From JAMXLO01 sp963832895 (GTDB lineage: Bacteria > Pseudomonadota > Alphaproteobacteria > Acetobacterales > Acetobacteraceae): a DNA stretch of 64,000 bases. The notes beneath the pieces were generated by a model. The model had not been told where the DNA came from, ran no database searches, and was given only the letters and a program-made list of their open reading frames with translations. Below, piece by piece: positions 26,624 through 35,220 of the stretch. The stretch spans positions 1 through 64,000 of the forward strand of contig CAWHVQ010000024.1 in assembly GCA_963832895.1 (NCBI GenBank), in the 5' to 3' direction. Position 1 is the stretch's first letter. Each line of letters opens with the position of its first letter. The position numbers were made by a program, and so were the translations under genes.

Positions 26624-27510
26624 CCGACACCACTACTGGCGCCATCATTGGCACCGGCGCGTACCGCTATCGCTTCCAGCGTGACTGGGCGAAGCTTCCG
26701 CGCTGGTGGAACCTCGGCGAAGCTGACCTGCCAGGGCCGCCGCGCACCAGTGTAAAGGGCGCTGTCGCCGCGAATGGCGATGTCTACGTGCTGTGCCGCG
26801 CCGCGCATCCGGTGCTGGTGTTCGATGCCGAGGGCCGCTTCGTCAGCTCATGGGGCGAGGGGCAATTTTCGAGTTTCGTGCACGGCCTGACGATCGACCC
26901 GAGCGGTAACATCTGGATCACCGACTCTGGCCTGCACACCGTGACGGAGCACAAGGCCGACGGCACGTTGCTGCGCACGCTCGGGATGCCCGGCGCGGCG
27001 GCGCCGACGCTCTATGGCAAACCGTTCAACATGCCGACCGGCGTGGCGTTCGCCTCGAGCGGCGAGATCTTTGTCTCCGACGGCTATGGCAATCGGCGGG
27101 TGCATTGCTTCTCCTCCGATGGGGAGCTGAAGCATTCGTGGGGGGAACCCGGGACCGGCCTCGGTCAGTTCGCGCTGGTCCACTTCATCACGGCGGATGC
27201 CGAGGACCGGCTGTATGTCTGCGATCGAGAAAACCACCGCATCCAGATCTTCACGACCACAGGCGAGGCCCTGGCACAGTGGACGGGTTTCGATATGCCG
27301 AGCGACCTCGCGTTCGGTCGCGACGTGATCTACGTCGCCGGTGCGGACGGCGTTTCAATTTGGACAAAGGATAGGGGCAAGCTCGTGCAGTTTGGCCGCG
27401 ACGAACCCTTCACCGGCGCGTTCAACGTGCACGGCATCTGGCTGGATGCGGCCGAGAACATCTACCTCGCGCAATTCGACCGCGCGGTGAGCAAGCTCAG
27501 TCGCGAATGA
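26620..27510 (+). CDS. NHL-repeat beta-propeller protein
   Basis: This 296-residue protein consists of NHL-type repeats of about 45 residues, each with a turn such as NIWITDSGLHTVTEHKADG, EIFVSDGYGNRRVHCFSSDG and RLYVCDRENHRIQIFTTTG. This builds a six-bladed propeller, like SMP-30 or peptidyl-amidating lyase relatives. There is no signal peptide, so it is probably cytoplasmic. It starts within nusB (ATGA overlap) and so is translated with the riboflavin operon. Its ligand or reaction is unknown. It may be a lactonase-like enzyme or a scaffold. Confidence 0.8.
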   Translation: MTDTTTGAIIGTGAYRYRFQRDWAKLPRWWNLGEADLPGPPRTSVKGAVAANGDVYVLCRAAHPVLVFDAEGRFVSSWGEGQFSSFVHGLTIDPSGNIWITDSGLHTVTEHKADGTLLRTLGMPGAAAPTLYGKPFNMPTGVAFASSGEIFVSDGYGNRRVHCFSSDGELKHSWGEPGTGLGQFALVHFITADAEDRLYVCDRENHRIQIFTTTGEALAQWTGFDMPSDLAFGRDVIYVAGADGVSIWTKDRGKLVQFGRDEPFTGAFNVHGIWLDAAENIYLAQFDRAVSKLSRE

Positions 27511-28515
27511 TCACCACACCATCTGTCGCGTCGCATCCTTCCTGCTCTTCGCCGGGCGCAGCGACGAGGTCCACTCGGTCACCGGCATGAAGCGCGGCGC
27601 CAGGAACTGGTAGCTGCGGTTGAGCAGCAGCAAAATGCCCTCGTCGTAACCAATACCTGCGACATCCCACTCCTTCAGCAGCGACTGCCAGGCGCGCTGC
27701 GCCCGATAGAGCCAGTCGCGATTGGAGCGGATGAAGGTTCGCTGGCTGTCGGTGTTGCGCAGCGCGGCCATCACCTCACCGGTCTGCGCGTCCAGCTCTT
27801 CGAATTGGTGGGTGATCTGCTTCAGTGCCGCGTTGGTCAGACGACGGACCTGCGTCAACGTCTCGAGATGTGAGACGTCGCCGCGATACGATTGCGCCAT
27901 GCGATTCAGCTTGTCGGCCATCCCGTTCACGCGGCGCAGCAGCCTGTCGCGCAAGGCCTCGATGTAGGCCAGCTCCTTCGCCAGGTCCTCGACGAGTTCG
28001 ATCACCGCCTCGCGCGAGGGCAGCCCGAGGATTTCGGCGGCCTTGGCAAACGCCTGCTGCACCTGCTGCTTGCGTGCCGGATCGTCGGCGACCTGGAGCA
28101 GGGAATCAGCATCCAGATTTTGCGCGTCGGCACCGGTTCCCGAATTCAGCCAGGCCACCAATTGCCACTGCAGCCGAGCCTGGGCGATCTGCAAATGCAA
28201 CGCGTCTGGTTCCCAGCTCGCCTGGCCGGTCAGCACCTCGGTCGGCAGCGCGTCGCCCAACTGCAGTCCTGTCACGAAGTCGAGCGACTGAGCGATCAGT
28301 CCCAGCATGCGCCCATCGTCAGAATCATCCGGGATGCCGAATTCCCGCTGTAGCGAGCGCAGCGGGATCGCCGCGTCCCTCTCGCCCAGCTTCACGACCA
28401 TGACCGGCGCGCCGTCGGTTTCCGATCGCCGAAACAGCGGCTCACCGAATGAGCTGAAAACGGGATGCGCCAGGGCGCAGTGATCCGCGGAAGCCGTATT
28501 TGCTTCAATAGCCAT
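27511..28515 (-). CDS. Conserved-looking protein of unknown function with coiled coil
   Basis: I do not recognise a family. The 334-residue protein begins with about 80 residues containing short hydrophobic strands (PVMVVKLGERDAAIPLRSLQ). A mostly helical part follows, with a long predicted coiled coil near residues 165..270 (LAKELAYIEALRDRLLRRVN, then KQITHQFEELDAQTGEVMAA). It ends with a tryptophan-rich segment (RDWLYRAQRAWQSLLKEW). No signal peptide or membrane segment is seen. It is convergent with the NHL-propeller gene with no gap (stop next to stop) and divergent from the DUF1499 gene. The codon use is like its neighbours, so it is probably a real, native gene. Confidence 0.7.
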   Translation of the reverse strand: MAIEANTASADHCALAHPVFSSFGEPLFRRSETDGAPVMVVKLGERDAAIPLRSLQREFGIPDDSDDGRMLGLIAQSLDFVTGLQLGDALPTEVLTGQASWEPDALHLQIAQARLQWQLVAWLNSGTGADAQNLDADSLLQVADDPARKQQVQQAFAKAAEILGLPSREAVIELVEDLAKELAYIEALRDRLLRRVNGMADKLNRMAQSYRGDVSHLETLTQVRRLTNAALKQITHQFEELDAQTGEVMAALRNTDSQRTFIRSNRDWLYRAQRAWQSLLKEWDVAGIGYDEGILLLLNRSYQFLAPRFMPVTEWTSSLRPAKSRKDATRQMVW

Positions 28516-28623
28516 GATCGGCGGACCAGTCGTCTGCGATGGCCAATCTCAGCACAATGCGATGAACAGACAGTAAGCGCGGGGAAACTTGCCGCGACGA
28601 CCGATCCACGCCATTCCGTCGGG

Positions 28624-29106
28624 ATGACGCCCCTCGCCTGGCTTGTCGGGTTCGTGCTGCCAGCCTGCGCCGCTGCCGGAGCGGGAGGTTTGCCGCCCCC
28701 GCAACTGACGGATATGAGCCACATTCATCGGCCGGCCAGCCCGAATACCGCGCTCGCGGCCCCGGCGGGAAGCGAACCCGCGCCCGACGTCGTCACGCCG
28801 GTCTTCCCGGTCCCCGCATCTCGCCTCTATGCGGGCGTGGTCGCCATGGCCACCGGGCAGCCGCGGACGTTCCTGGCTGCGGAGTACCCGGCGGAGCAGC
28901 AGGTCCATTTCGTCGCCCGCAGCGCCGTGTTCAATTTTCCCGACCTGATCGTGGCTCAGGTCAGCGAGGCGGGTGCCGACCGCAGTACGCTGGTGCTGTA
29001 TTCCCGCAGCGTGTACGGCTATTCGGACCTCGGCGTGAATCGCCGGCGCCTGGACGACTGGCTCGCCGCTTTGCGGGCCCGATTCAACCACCCTGACGAG
29101 AGATAG
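28624..29106 (+). CDS. DUF1499 family protein, probably exported
   Basis: The last 130 residues match DUF1499: IHRPASPNTALAAPAG near the start, then HFVARSAVFNFPDLIVAQV, then LVLYSRSVYGYSDLGVNR and RLDDWLAAL. The ATG at 28624 gives 160 residues with a hydrophobic N-terminus (PLAWLVGFVLPACAAAGAGG) that looks like a signal peptide or lipoprotein-like leader. Its role is unknown; family members are often membrane-linked. It is 7 bp upstream of the ABC transporter gene and so probably in one transcript with it. Confidence 0.8.
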   Translation: MTPLAWLVGFVLPACAAAGAGGLPPPQLTDMSHIHRPASPNTALAAPAGSEPAPDVVTPVFPVPASRLYAGVVAMATGQPRTFLAAEYPAEQQVHFVARSAVFNFPDLIVAQVSEAGADRSTLVLYSRSVYGYSDLGVNRRRLDDWLAALRARFNHPDER

Positions 29107-29113
29107 CCGCTTC

Positions 29114-30895
29114 ATGCCGAAACTCAGGCAATTCCTTCGCGACGTCTGGCGCCTCTCGAGGCCGTATTATCGCTCCGAGGAAAAATGGTCGGCCTGGGGG
29201 CTGCTGCTCTCGATCGTGTCGCTCCGGCTGCTGCTGGTCGGCATGACGGTCATCCTGAGCTTCTGGAATCGCGAGTTCTTCAACTCGCTCCAGGACAAGG
29301 ATTTTTCCGCATTCTTCGGGCTTCTGTTCGTCTACCGCCGCACACCCAGCGGCTTCATGCCCGGGTTCTGCGAGATTGCCGCGGTCTATATCCTGGTCGC
29401 GGTCTATTACACCTATCTCTCGCAATGGCTGCAGATCCGCTGGCGCCGCTGGCTGACCGTGCGCTTCCTCGATGAATGGCTGGCCGACCGCGCCTATTAT
29501 CGCATAAGTCTCACGGCCGACCGCGCAGCGATCGGCACTGACAACCCTGATCAGCGCATCGCCGAGGATATCCGCGACTTCGTCGACAACACGCTCACGC
29601 TTGGCATCAGCCTGCTGGCGAACGTCATCACGCTGTTCAGCTTTCTTGGCATCCTGTGGTCGCTTTCCGGCACCATTACGCTGTTCGGCATCAGCATCCC
29701 CGGCTACATGGTCTGGGTCGCGTTGGTGTATGCCGTTGTCGGTACGTGGCTCACCCATCTTGTCGGTCGCCCCCTCGCGGCGCTGCGGTTCCGCCAGCAG
29801 CGGGTCGAGGCGGATTTCCGCTACAGTCTGGTGCGGGTGCGCGAGAACATGGAAGGCATCGCGCTGTACAACGGCGAAGCCGAGGAGAAGGGCTTACTTG
29901 GCCTTCGCTTCCATAGCGTGATCGGCAACTGGTGGGCGATCATGCAGCGCACCAAGATGCTGAACGCGCTCACCGCCGGCTATGACCAGGTGGCGGTCAT
30001 TTTTCCTTTTATCGTCGCCGCTCCGCGCTTCTTCTCGGGCCAGATACCGCTTGGCGGCCTGACGCAGACCGCCGGCGCGTTCGGCAGAGTGCAAGACGCG
30101 CTGTCTTGGTTCATCGGCCAATATTCGAGCCTCGCCCAATGGCATGCGATCGTCGAACGATTGACCACGTTCCATCGTGCGGTTGTCGCCGCGCGCGCCG
30201 CGTTCGGCACGGGGCTGGAGCTGACGGATGCGCCCGAGGGATCGGTGCAGATGCACGATACCAACATCGAGCTGCCGAACGGAACGAAGCTCCTCACCGG
30301 GGCCGATCTCGTGCTGGAACGTGGCCACTCCGTTGTCATCAGCGGCCGTTCCGGGTCCGGCAAGTCCACTTTGTTTCGCGTGCTGGCTGGCATCTGGCCA
30401 TTTGGCCGTGGGCACGTGCAGCGGCCACTCGAGCGCTGCCTGTTCCTGCCGCAGCGGCCATATATCCCACTGGGGACACTGCGGCACGTGATCACCTATC
30501 CGCATCCGCACGACACCTATAGTCGCGAGGACCTCGAACGCGCGCTGGTGGACGCGGGCCTCGGTCAGTTCGTTCCCCGACTGGATGACGACGAGCATTG
30601 GGCGCAACAACTGTCCGGCGGCGAGCAGCAGCGCGTCGCATTGGCGCGGGCGTTGTTGGTAAAGCCTGACTGGCTGTTCCTCGACGAGGCCACCGCCAGC
30701 CTTGATCCAGAAGCCGAAGCCGATCTCTATCGCACGCTCAAGGCGAGGCTGCCGAACACGACCATGGTCTCTATCGCGCATCGGCCATCGATCGCCGCAT
30801 TCCACGACCGCCATCTCGTGCTGCGCCGCGAGGACGGCAAGACCGGCGAACTGGTGCAGACCGAACTGGTGGCTGCGAACGGCGGCGACGGATGA
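29114..30895 (+). CDS. SbmA/YddA-type ABC transporter (permease-ATPase)
   Basis: This 593-residue half-transporter has an SbmA/BacA-like membrane domain (residues about 1..330, with EKWSAWGLLLSIVSLRLLLV, FWNREFFNSLQDKDF and TDNPDQRIAEDIRDF) fused to an ATPase. The ATPase has Walker A GRSGSGKST near 411, signature LSGGEQQR near 500 and Walker B DWLFLDEATA near 520. Family members move peptides, cobalamin or long-chain acyl compounds, and some are needed for host or stress survival. The Q-x-x-x-Y-I-P-L-G-T-L-R pattern is typical. The start ATG follows the DUF1499 gene by 7 bp. Confidence 0.9.
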   Translation: MPKLRQFLRDVWRLSRPYYRSEEKWSAWGLLLSIVSLRLLLVGMTVILSFWNREFFNSLQDKDFSAFFGLLFVYRRTPSGFMPGFCEIAAVYILVAVYYTYLSQWLQIRWRRWLTVRFLDEWLADRAYYRISLTADRAAIGTDNPDQRIAEDIRDFVDNTLTLGISLLANVITLFSFLGILWSLSGTITLFGISIPGYMVWVALVYAVVGTWLTHLVGRPLAALRFRQQRVEADFRYSLVRVRENMEGIALYNGEAEEKGLLGLRFHSVIGNWWAIMQRTKMLNALTAGYDQVAVIFPFIVAAPRFFSGQIPLGGLTQTAGAFGRVQDALSWFIGQYSSLAQWHAIVERLTTFHRAVVAARAAFGTGLELTDAPEGSVQMHDTNIELPNGTKLLTGADLVLERGHSVVISGRSGSGKSTLFRVLAGIWPFGRGHVQRPLERCLFLPQRPYIPLGTLRHVITYPHPHDTYSREDLERALVDAGLGQFVPRLDDDEHWAQQLSGGEQQRVALARALLVKPDWLFLDEATASLDPEAEADLYRTLKARLPNTTMVSIAHRPSIAAFHDRHLVLRREDGKTGELVQTELVAANGGDG

Positions 30896-30996
30896 TTCCA
30901 GCCAGGAAATTGGCGGATTAAGGTCGGGTAATTCCCCCGGCGGCGCGGCGGCTTTCATGCTATAGCGATATGAATTCGCCGCCGAAGGAGCCTGCC

Positions 30997-31539
30997 ATGC
31001 GCGCCCATGCCCTAGTGGCTGCATCTGCCATGCTCGCTGCCAGCATCGTCCTGCCCGCGACCGCCTTGGCGCAGCAGAATCCCAGCACCGATGAAATCCT
31101 GAAGTCGCTGACGCCCGGGGTTCAGCGCGGCATCCGTCTGGTCCCGGCCGGGCAGCAGGGCGGCCCGGCGCAGGCCCAGCGACCGACTGCACCATCGGTC
31201 AGCCTGACCGTGGAGTTCGCGACGGGATCGGCGGGCCTCACCCCGCAGGCGACCGAGACCCTCGACAAACTGGGCAAGGCGTTGAGCGACCGGACACTCG
31301 CCTCCTACCGATTCCGCATCGAGGGGCACACCGACACTGTCGGCAGCCGCGCCTACAACAAGGAACTGTCGGATCGGCGCGCGGAGGCCGTGGTGGCCTA
31401 TCTGGTCGACACTTTCCATCTTGAGCGCGGTCACATGCAGGCCGTCGGGATGGGCGCCGATGGATTGCTGGTTGCCACACCGGATCAGACACCGGAGCCG
31501 CGGAACCGTCGCGTGCAGGTGGTCAACCTCGGAAGCTGA
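30997..31539 (+). CDS. OmpA-family outer-membrane/peptidoglycan-binding protein
   Basis: This 180-residue protein has a signal peptide (MRAHALVAASAMLAASIVLP, cleavage after ALAQ) and an OmpA C-terminal domain: LTVEFATGSAGLTPQATETL, FRIEGHTDTVGSRAYNKELS, DRRAEAVVAYL and NRRVQVVNLG. The segment QRGIRLVPAG before it occurs in relatives from acetic acid bacteria. The ATG at 30997 is chosen because GAAGGAG lies 7 bp upstream and the signal peptide begins there. An earlier ATG at 30970 would spoil the leader. It binds peptidoglycan in the periplasm. Confidence 0.9.
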   Translation: MRAHALVAASAMLAASIVLPATALAQQNPSTDEILKSLTPGVQRGIRLVPAGQQGGPAQAQRPTAPSVSLTVEFATGSAGLTPQATETLDKLGKALSDRTLASYRFRIEGHTDTVGSRAYNKELSDRRAEAVVAYLVDTFHLERGHMQAVGMGADGLLVATPDQTPEPRNRRVQVVNLGS

Positions 31540-31755
31540 TACCTGCTGTCGTTGCCGCGCCTGTCTCTCTCCCAGTGTCATTGCGCGAGAAGCGGAGCGA
31601 TGATCGGTCCCGACCCTGAGCGGAAGTTCGAGTTACCGCGGCTTTGTGTTCAAACCCGACTAAAGCGGCCCTGAACTGCGTAGGTTGGTTCAGGCTACGA
31701 GCCGGAGTATGAAACCTGTCGAAATCGTTTGTTCTGCAGGGGAGGCATCGTGAAC

Positions 31756-32703
31756 ATGCGCATTTCTCGACGATGGGTGGTCGGCGGCCTTGGGTTTGTC
31801 GGTGTAGGTCTCGCCCAACGCTACGCGCAGGCAGCGCCGACCGAGTTCCGTGTCGGCTACCAGAAAGCTGGCATGCTCAGCGTTGCCAAAGAGCAGGGCG
31901 TATTTGAACGGCGGTTGAAGTCGCTGGGTGTCGAAGGGGTGAAATGGTCGGAGTTCGAGGTCGGGCCGCCGATGATGGACGCGATCAGTGCGGGTGCCAT
32001 CGACTTCGGGTGGGTTGGCGATGCGCCCGCCATTATTGCGCAGTCAACAGGTGCCAAGTTTGTTTATGCGGCATGCATGCCCGCATCGCAGCATGGGTTG
32101 TTGGTGGTGGAAGGATCTGCCATCCGCTCCCTGGCGGACATCAAGGGCAAGAAGGTCGCCTTTGCTCGCGGCACCAGCGCTCAAAACATCATGCTACGTC
32201 TGCTCGCCAAGGCGGGACTTACCTTTGGCAACATCGTGCCGGTTTATCTTTCGCCGGCAGATGCCTCGGCGGCCCTCTTGCGCGGCGACGTCGACGCGTG
32301 GGTTATCTGGGACCCATTGTTTGCGCTAGCGGAACATCGCCAGAAGCTGCGTGCGATTGCCACCACGAAAGATATCGTGAACGGTAAATCCGTCTACGTG
32401 GCCAATCCCGATTTCGCCACGAAATATCCCAAAGTCCTTGCTGCGGTAGTTGACGAAGTGACAAAATTAACCGAATGGGCGGCGCAAGATCGGGACAAGT
32501 ATTCTGAAGTCAATGCGACTGCCACCGGCATCGAGCTCGACGTGGTACGGACTGCCGTCGGCCGCACCGACCTGGTCGTGGGTCCCGTCACGCCCACGGT
32601 CATTGCTCAGCTGCAGGAAACCGCCGACGCTTTTTTCAGAGTCGGAGTCATTTCTAAGCCGATTGTCATTCACGACGCCGTCTGGTCCCTGCCCGCCGGC
32701 TGA
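31756..32703 (+). CDS. Substrate-binding protein of SsuA/TauA type (sulfonate/nitrate family)
   Basis: This 315-residue protein has an N-terminal leader with two arginines (MRISRRWVVGGLGFVGVGLA), possibly a Tat signal. The binding-protein core follows: FRVGYQKAGMLSVAKEQGVF, GPPMMDAISAGAIDFGWVGD, SLADIKGKKVAFARGTSAQN and DVDAWVIWDP. These are signs of the aliphatic sulfonate/taurine/nitrate family. A GTG six bases upstream may be the start; GGGGAGG lies 4 bp before the GTG and 10 bp before this ATG. No permease or ATPase gene is next to it, so it must work with a distant transporter. Confidence 0.88.
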   Translation: MRISRRWVVGGLGFVGVGLAQRYAQAAPTEFRVGYQKAGMLSVAKEQGVFERRLKSLGVEGVKWSEFEVGPPMMDAISAGAIDFGWVGDAPAIIAQSTGAKFVYAACMPASQHGLLVVEGSAIRSLADIKGKKVAFARGTSAQNIMLRLLAKAGLTFGNIVPVYLSPADASAALLRGDVDAWVIWDPLFALAEHRQKLRAIATTKDIVNGKSVYVANPDFATKYPKVLAAVVDEVTKLTEWAAQDRDKYSEVNATATGIELDVVRTAVGRTDLVVGPVTPTVIAQLQETADAFFRVGVISKPIVIHDAVWSLPAG

Positions 32704-32855
32704 CCAGGACCATCGGGGTGCGAGTCCCGCTTCGGGTCGGTTTCGGAAGCTCATGACCACTCGAATGTCCGCTCATCACCCAAGGCGGTCATACGATAGG
32801 CCGTCGGCATAAGCTCGCACTTTCGAACTGTATCGCACCCGTGCCTGCCCCCCTT

Positions 32856-34046
32856 TCAGCCCGCCTGCTCCGGATACACGGCGCGCGGACGGATCAGGTT
32901 GCCGTCGCGCCACTGCTCCAGTGCATGGGCGATCCAGCCAACCGTTCGTCCGACCGCGAATATGGCGAAGGCGGCGCCCGTCGGCAGGTGCAGACGTTGC
33001 TCCACCATCAGCAGGGCGAAGTCGATGTTGGGCTGGATGCCGGTCATCGCCTGCATCGCCTCGATGAGATGGCGCGCGCGAGGAGCGGGCTGAATGCGGG
33101 CCAACAAAGCCAGGGCACGCGGATCGCCGTCCGGGTAGAGCGGATGGCCGAACGCAGGGATCCGTTCGCCGCGCGCCAGCCTGACCGCGATGGCACCCGA
33201 GGGATCGGCGGCTACCAGAGGATCAGCCAGCAGATGACGGACCTCGTTTGTCATGCCACCGTGCAGCGGGCCGATAAGCGCAGCCAAACCGGCCAGCACG
33301 CAGGCGCCGAGCGGCGCCCTGGTCGATGCGACGACGCGCGTGGCGTAGGTCGAGGCGTTCAGCTCATGGTCCGCTGTCAGGACGAGGGCGCGGCGTATCA
33401 GGTCGGCGCCCTTCGGCCCGACGCCCCACGCGGACGCCAACCGGTCGTGCAGCGGCAGAACCGAGGGCTGGACGGTGACACCGGGCAAGCCGGCCGCCGC
33501 CCAGGCCATACGGTCCAGAATGCGCACAGCGTCCGGCAGAACGTTGTCCACGTTGCCGGTCCAGCGGCCGGCCATCGCCAGATCCGCCAGCGCGGCGATG
33601 CAGCGTTCGGCGACACCCGCGGCCCGCGCTCGCGGCCAGCCTCGATGTGACCGGGACCGCGGCAACTCTTCCACCAACCATAGCAGCTCAGCCACCGCTT
33701 CGAGCGTCGCAGTCGCGGACAGGGCCACGGCGTCCCTGCCCCGGTATTCCAGCCGGCCGCCCTGAATGCGGGTGATGGCGGAGACCAGGATCGGCTCACC
33801 CCAGCTTATCGTCGAGGCCGCCACGGCGCGCCGGCTGCGTCCGCTCCGATTGCGCTCGGCGAGCCGACGCACGTCAGCCGCGTCATACAGGCTGCGCCGA
33901 GGATCATCCGGCGCGGCGGTCACGCCGATGCGGCCGCGGCTGACATACGCATAGAGCGTCTGGCGCGACACACCGAGACTAGCGGTGGCGTCCACGGCGG
34001 TCAGCCATCGCACGGCGGTGGCGGCGTCATCATCATCAACTGGCAT
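32856..34046 (-). CDS. Citrate synthase-like protein with N-terminal DNA-binding domain
   Basis: This 396-residue protein has an N-terminal MerR/excisionase-like helix-turn-helix (about 14..63: LTAVDATASLGVSRQTLYAY, then RRSLYDAADVRRLAER) joined to a citrate synthase domain. The three catalytic residues have counterparts: H227 in TADHELNAS, H262 in GPLHGGMTNE, H301 in FGHPLYPDGDPRA and D342 in PNIDFALL. It may act as an enzyme, as a sensor-regulator of the citrate pathway, or both. The ATG at 34046 is preferred because upstream codons lie in the shared promoter. It is divergent from a second citrate synthase-like gene. Confidence 0.85.
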   Translation of the reverse strand: MPVDDDDAATAVRWLTAVDATASLGVSRQTLYAYVSRGRIGVTAAPDDPRRSLYDAADVRRLAERNRSGRSRRAVAASTISWGEPILVSAITRIQGGRLEYRGRDAVALSATATLEAVAELLWLVEELPRSRSHRGWPRARAAGVAERCIAALADLAMAGRWTGNVDNVLPDAVRILDRMAWAAAGLPGVTVQPSVLPLHDRLASAWGVGPKGADLIRRALVLTADHELNASTYATRVVASTRAPLGACVLAGLAALIGPLHGGMTNEVRHLLADPLVAADPSGAIAVRLARGERIPAFGHPLYPDGDPRALALLARIQPAPRARHLIEAMQAMTGIQPNIDFALLMVEQRLHLPTGAAFAIFAVGRTVGWIAHALEQWRDGNLIRPRAVYPEQAG

Positions 34047-34125
34047 ATTGATTTTATTGATCAAGATTGACGAATATCTGCTCAATGTATGCCATGGCCA
34101 CGTCAATCAGCCAAGGAGGGCACTG
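34047..34125. promoter_or_regulatory. Divergent promoter between two citrate synthase-like genes
   Basis: This 79-bp gap is much more AT-rich than its surroundings. It holds the palindrome TTGATCAA (34057..34064) inside a longer imperfect repeat (ATATTGAT to GACGAATAT), and AAGGAGGG before the plus-strand gene. It is the natural target for the DNA-binding domain of the protein encoded next to it. Confidence 0.5.
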
Positions 34126-35220
34126 ATGCCGCGTGGCGAGACAAGCAATGTTGCCGACGGCCTCGAGAACGTGGTCGCCGCAGAGACCGTGCTGAGCCAG
34201 GTCGATGGCGACGCTGGCGTATTGATCCTGCGCGGCCACTACCTGCAGGACATCGCCGGACAACACAGCTTCGAGTGGCTGACGGGGTTGCTGTGGCAGG
34301 ACTTCGTCCAGCGCGACCTGGGCGAGGCCGTGCTGCGGCGCGATCTCGGCACGGCGCGCGAGCACGTGTTCCGGCGCATGCGCGACCTGCTGCCGCTCGC
34401 CGGGCGTCTGCCGCCGCTGGCAGCGGTCAGAATGCTGCTGGCGAGCGTACCGGACGATGCTGAGAGTGCGCCGCTGCTGCTGACGGCGACCGTCGCGGTG
34501 GGACTGGCCGCCGTGATCCGCATTCGCAGCGGGCAGCCCCCGGTCCCACCCGACGCGGGCTTTTCTCATGCAGCCGATTTCCTGCGGATGCTGAACGAAG
34601 CGCCGCCGACACCGAAAGACGCGGCGGCGCTGGAGACCTATCTGCTCTGCTCGGCCGATCATGGGCTGAACGCATCGACCTTCGCCGCGCGCGTCGCGGC
34701 TTCCACGCAGGCCAGCCTGACCGACGCCGTCACCGCCGCGTTGTGCGCCTTGAAAGGGCCGTTGCACGGCGGCGCGCCGGGGCCGGTGCTGGATACGCTC
34801 GACGCGATCGGGCCGGTGGAGAATGCCGAGAACTGGCTGGACGCGGCTGTGATGCACGGCGACCGGCTGATGGGCTTCGGCCACAGGATGTACCGCGTGC
34901 GGGACCCGCGCTGCGACGTGGTGAAGGCGGTCGTGTCCAGGTTGAACCGCGACGCCGGCCGATTGCGCTACGCGGAGGCGGTCGAACAGGCGGCGCTCGC
35001 CGTGCTGGAAAAGCGCAAGCCGAGCCGTTCGCTACAGACCAACCACGAATTCTACACCGCGCTGCTGCTGGAGGCGCTCGGCCTGCCGCGCGACGCATTC
35101 ACCGGCGCATTCGCGGTGGCACGCGTGGTGGGATGGATCGCGCACGCGCTGGAGCAGCAGGCAGGCGGGAGGCTCATCCGGCCGCAATCGGAATACGTCG
35201 GACCGATGCCGCGCGCCTGA
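34126..35220 (+). CDS. Citrate synthase-like protein
   Basis: This 364-residue protein belongs to the citrate/2-methylcitrate synthase family: CSADHGLNASTFAARV (H179), KGPLHGGAPGPVLD (H214), FGHRMYRVRDPRCDVVK (H253) and VGWIAHALEQ near the end. The usual catalytic Asp of NVDFY is here a Glu (TNHEFYTA, E308), so activity may differ. The ATG at 34126 has AAGGAGGG directly upstream. The partner on the other side of the promoter carries a DNA-binding domain. Such pairs suggest a regulated accessory citrate or methylcitrate synthase, not the main TCA enzyme. Confidence 0.88.
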   Translation: MPRGETSNVADGLENVVAAETVLSQVDGDAGVLILRGHYLQDIAGQHSFEWLTGLLWQDFVQRDLGEAVLRRDLGTAREHVFRRMRDLLPLAGRLPPLAAVRMLLASVPDDAESAPLLLTATVAVGLAAVIRIRSGQPPVPPDAGFSHAADFLRMLNEAPPTPKDAAALETYLLCSADHGLNASTFAARVAASTQASLTDAVTAALCALKGPLHGGAPGPVLDTLDAIGPVENAENWLDAAVMHGDRLMGFGHRMYRVRDPRCDVVKAVVSRLNRDAGRLRYAEAVEQAALAVLEKRKPSRSLQTNHEFYTALLLEALGLPRDAFTGAFAVARVVGWIAHALEQQAGGRLIRPQSEYVGPMPRA

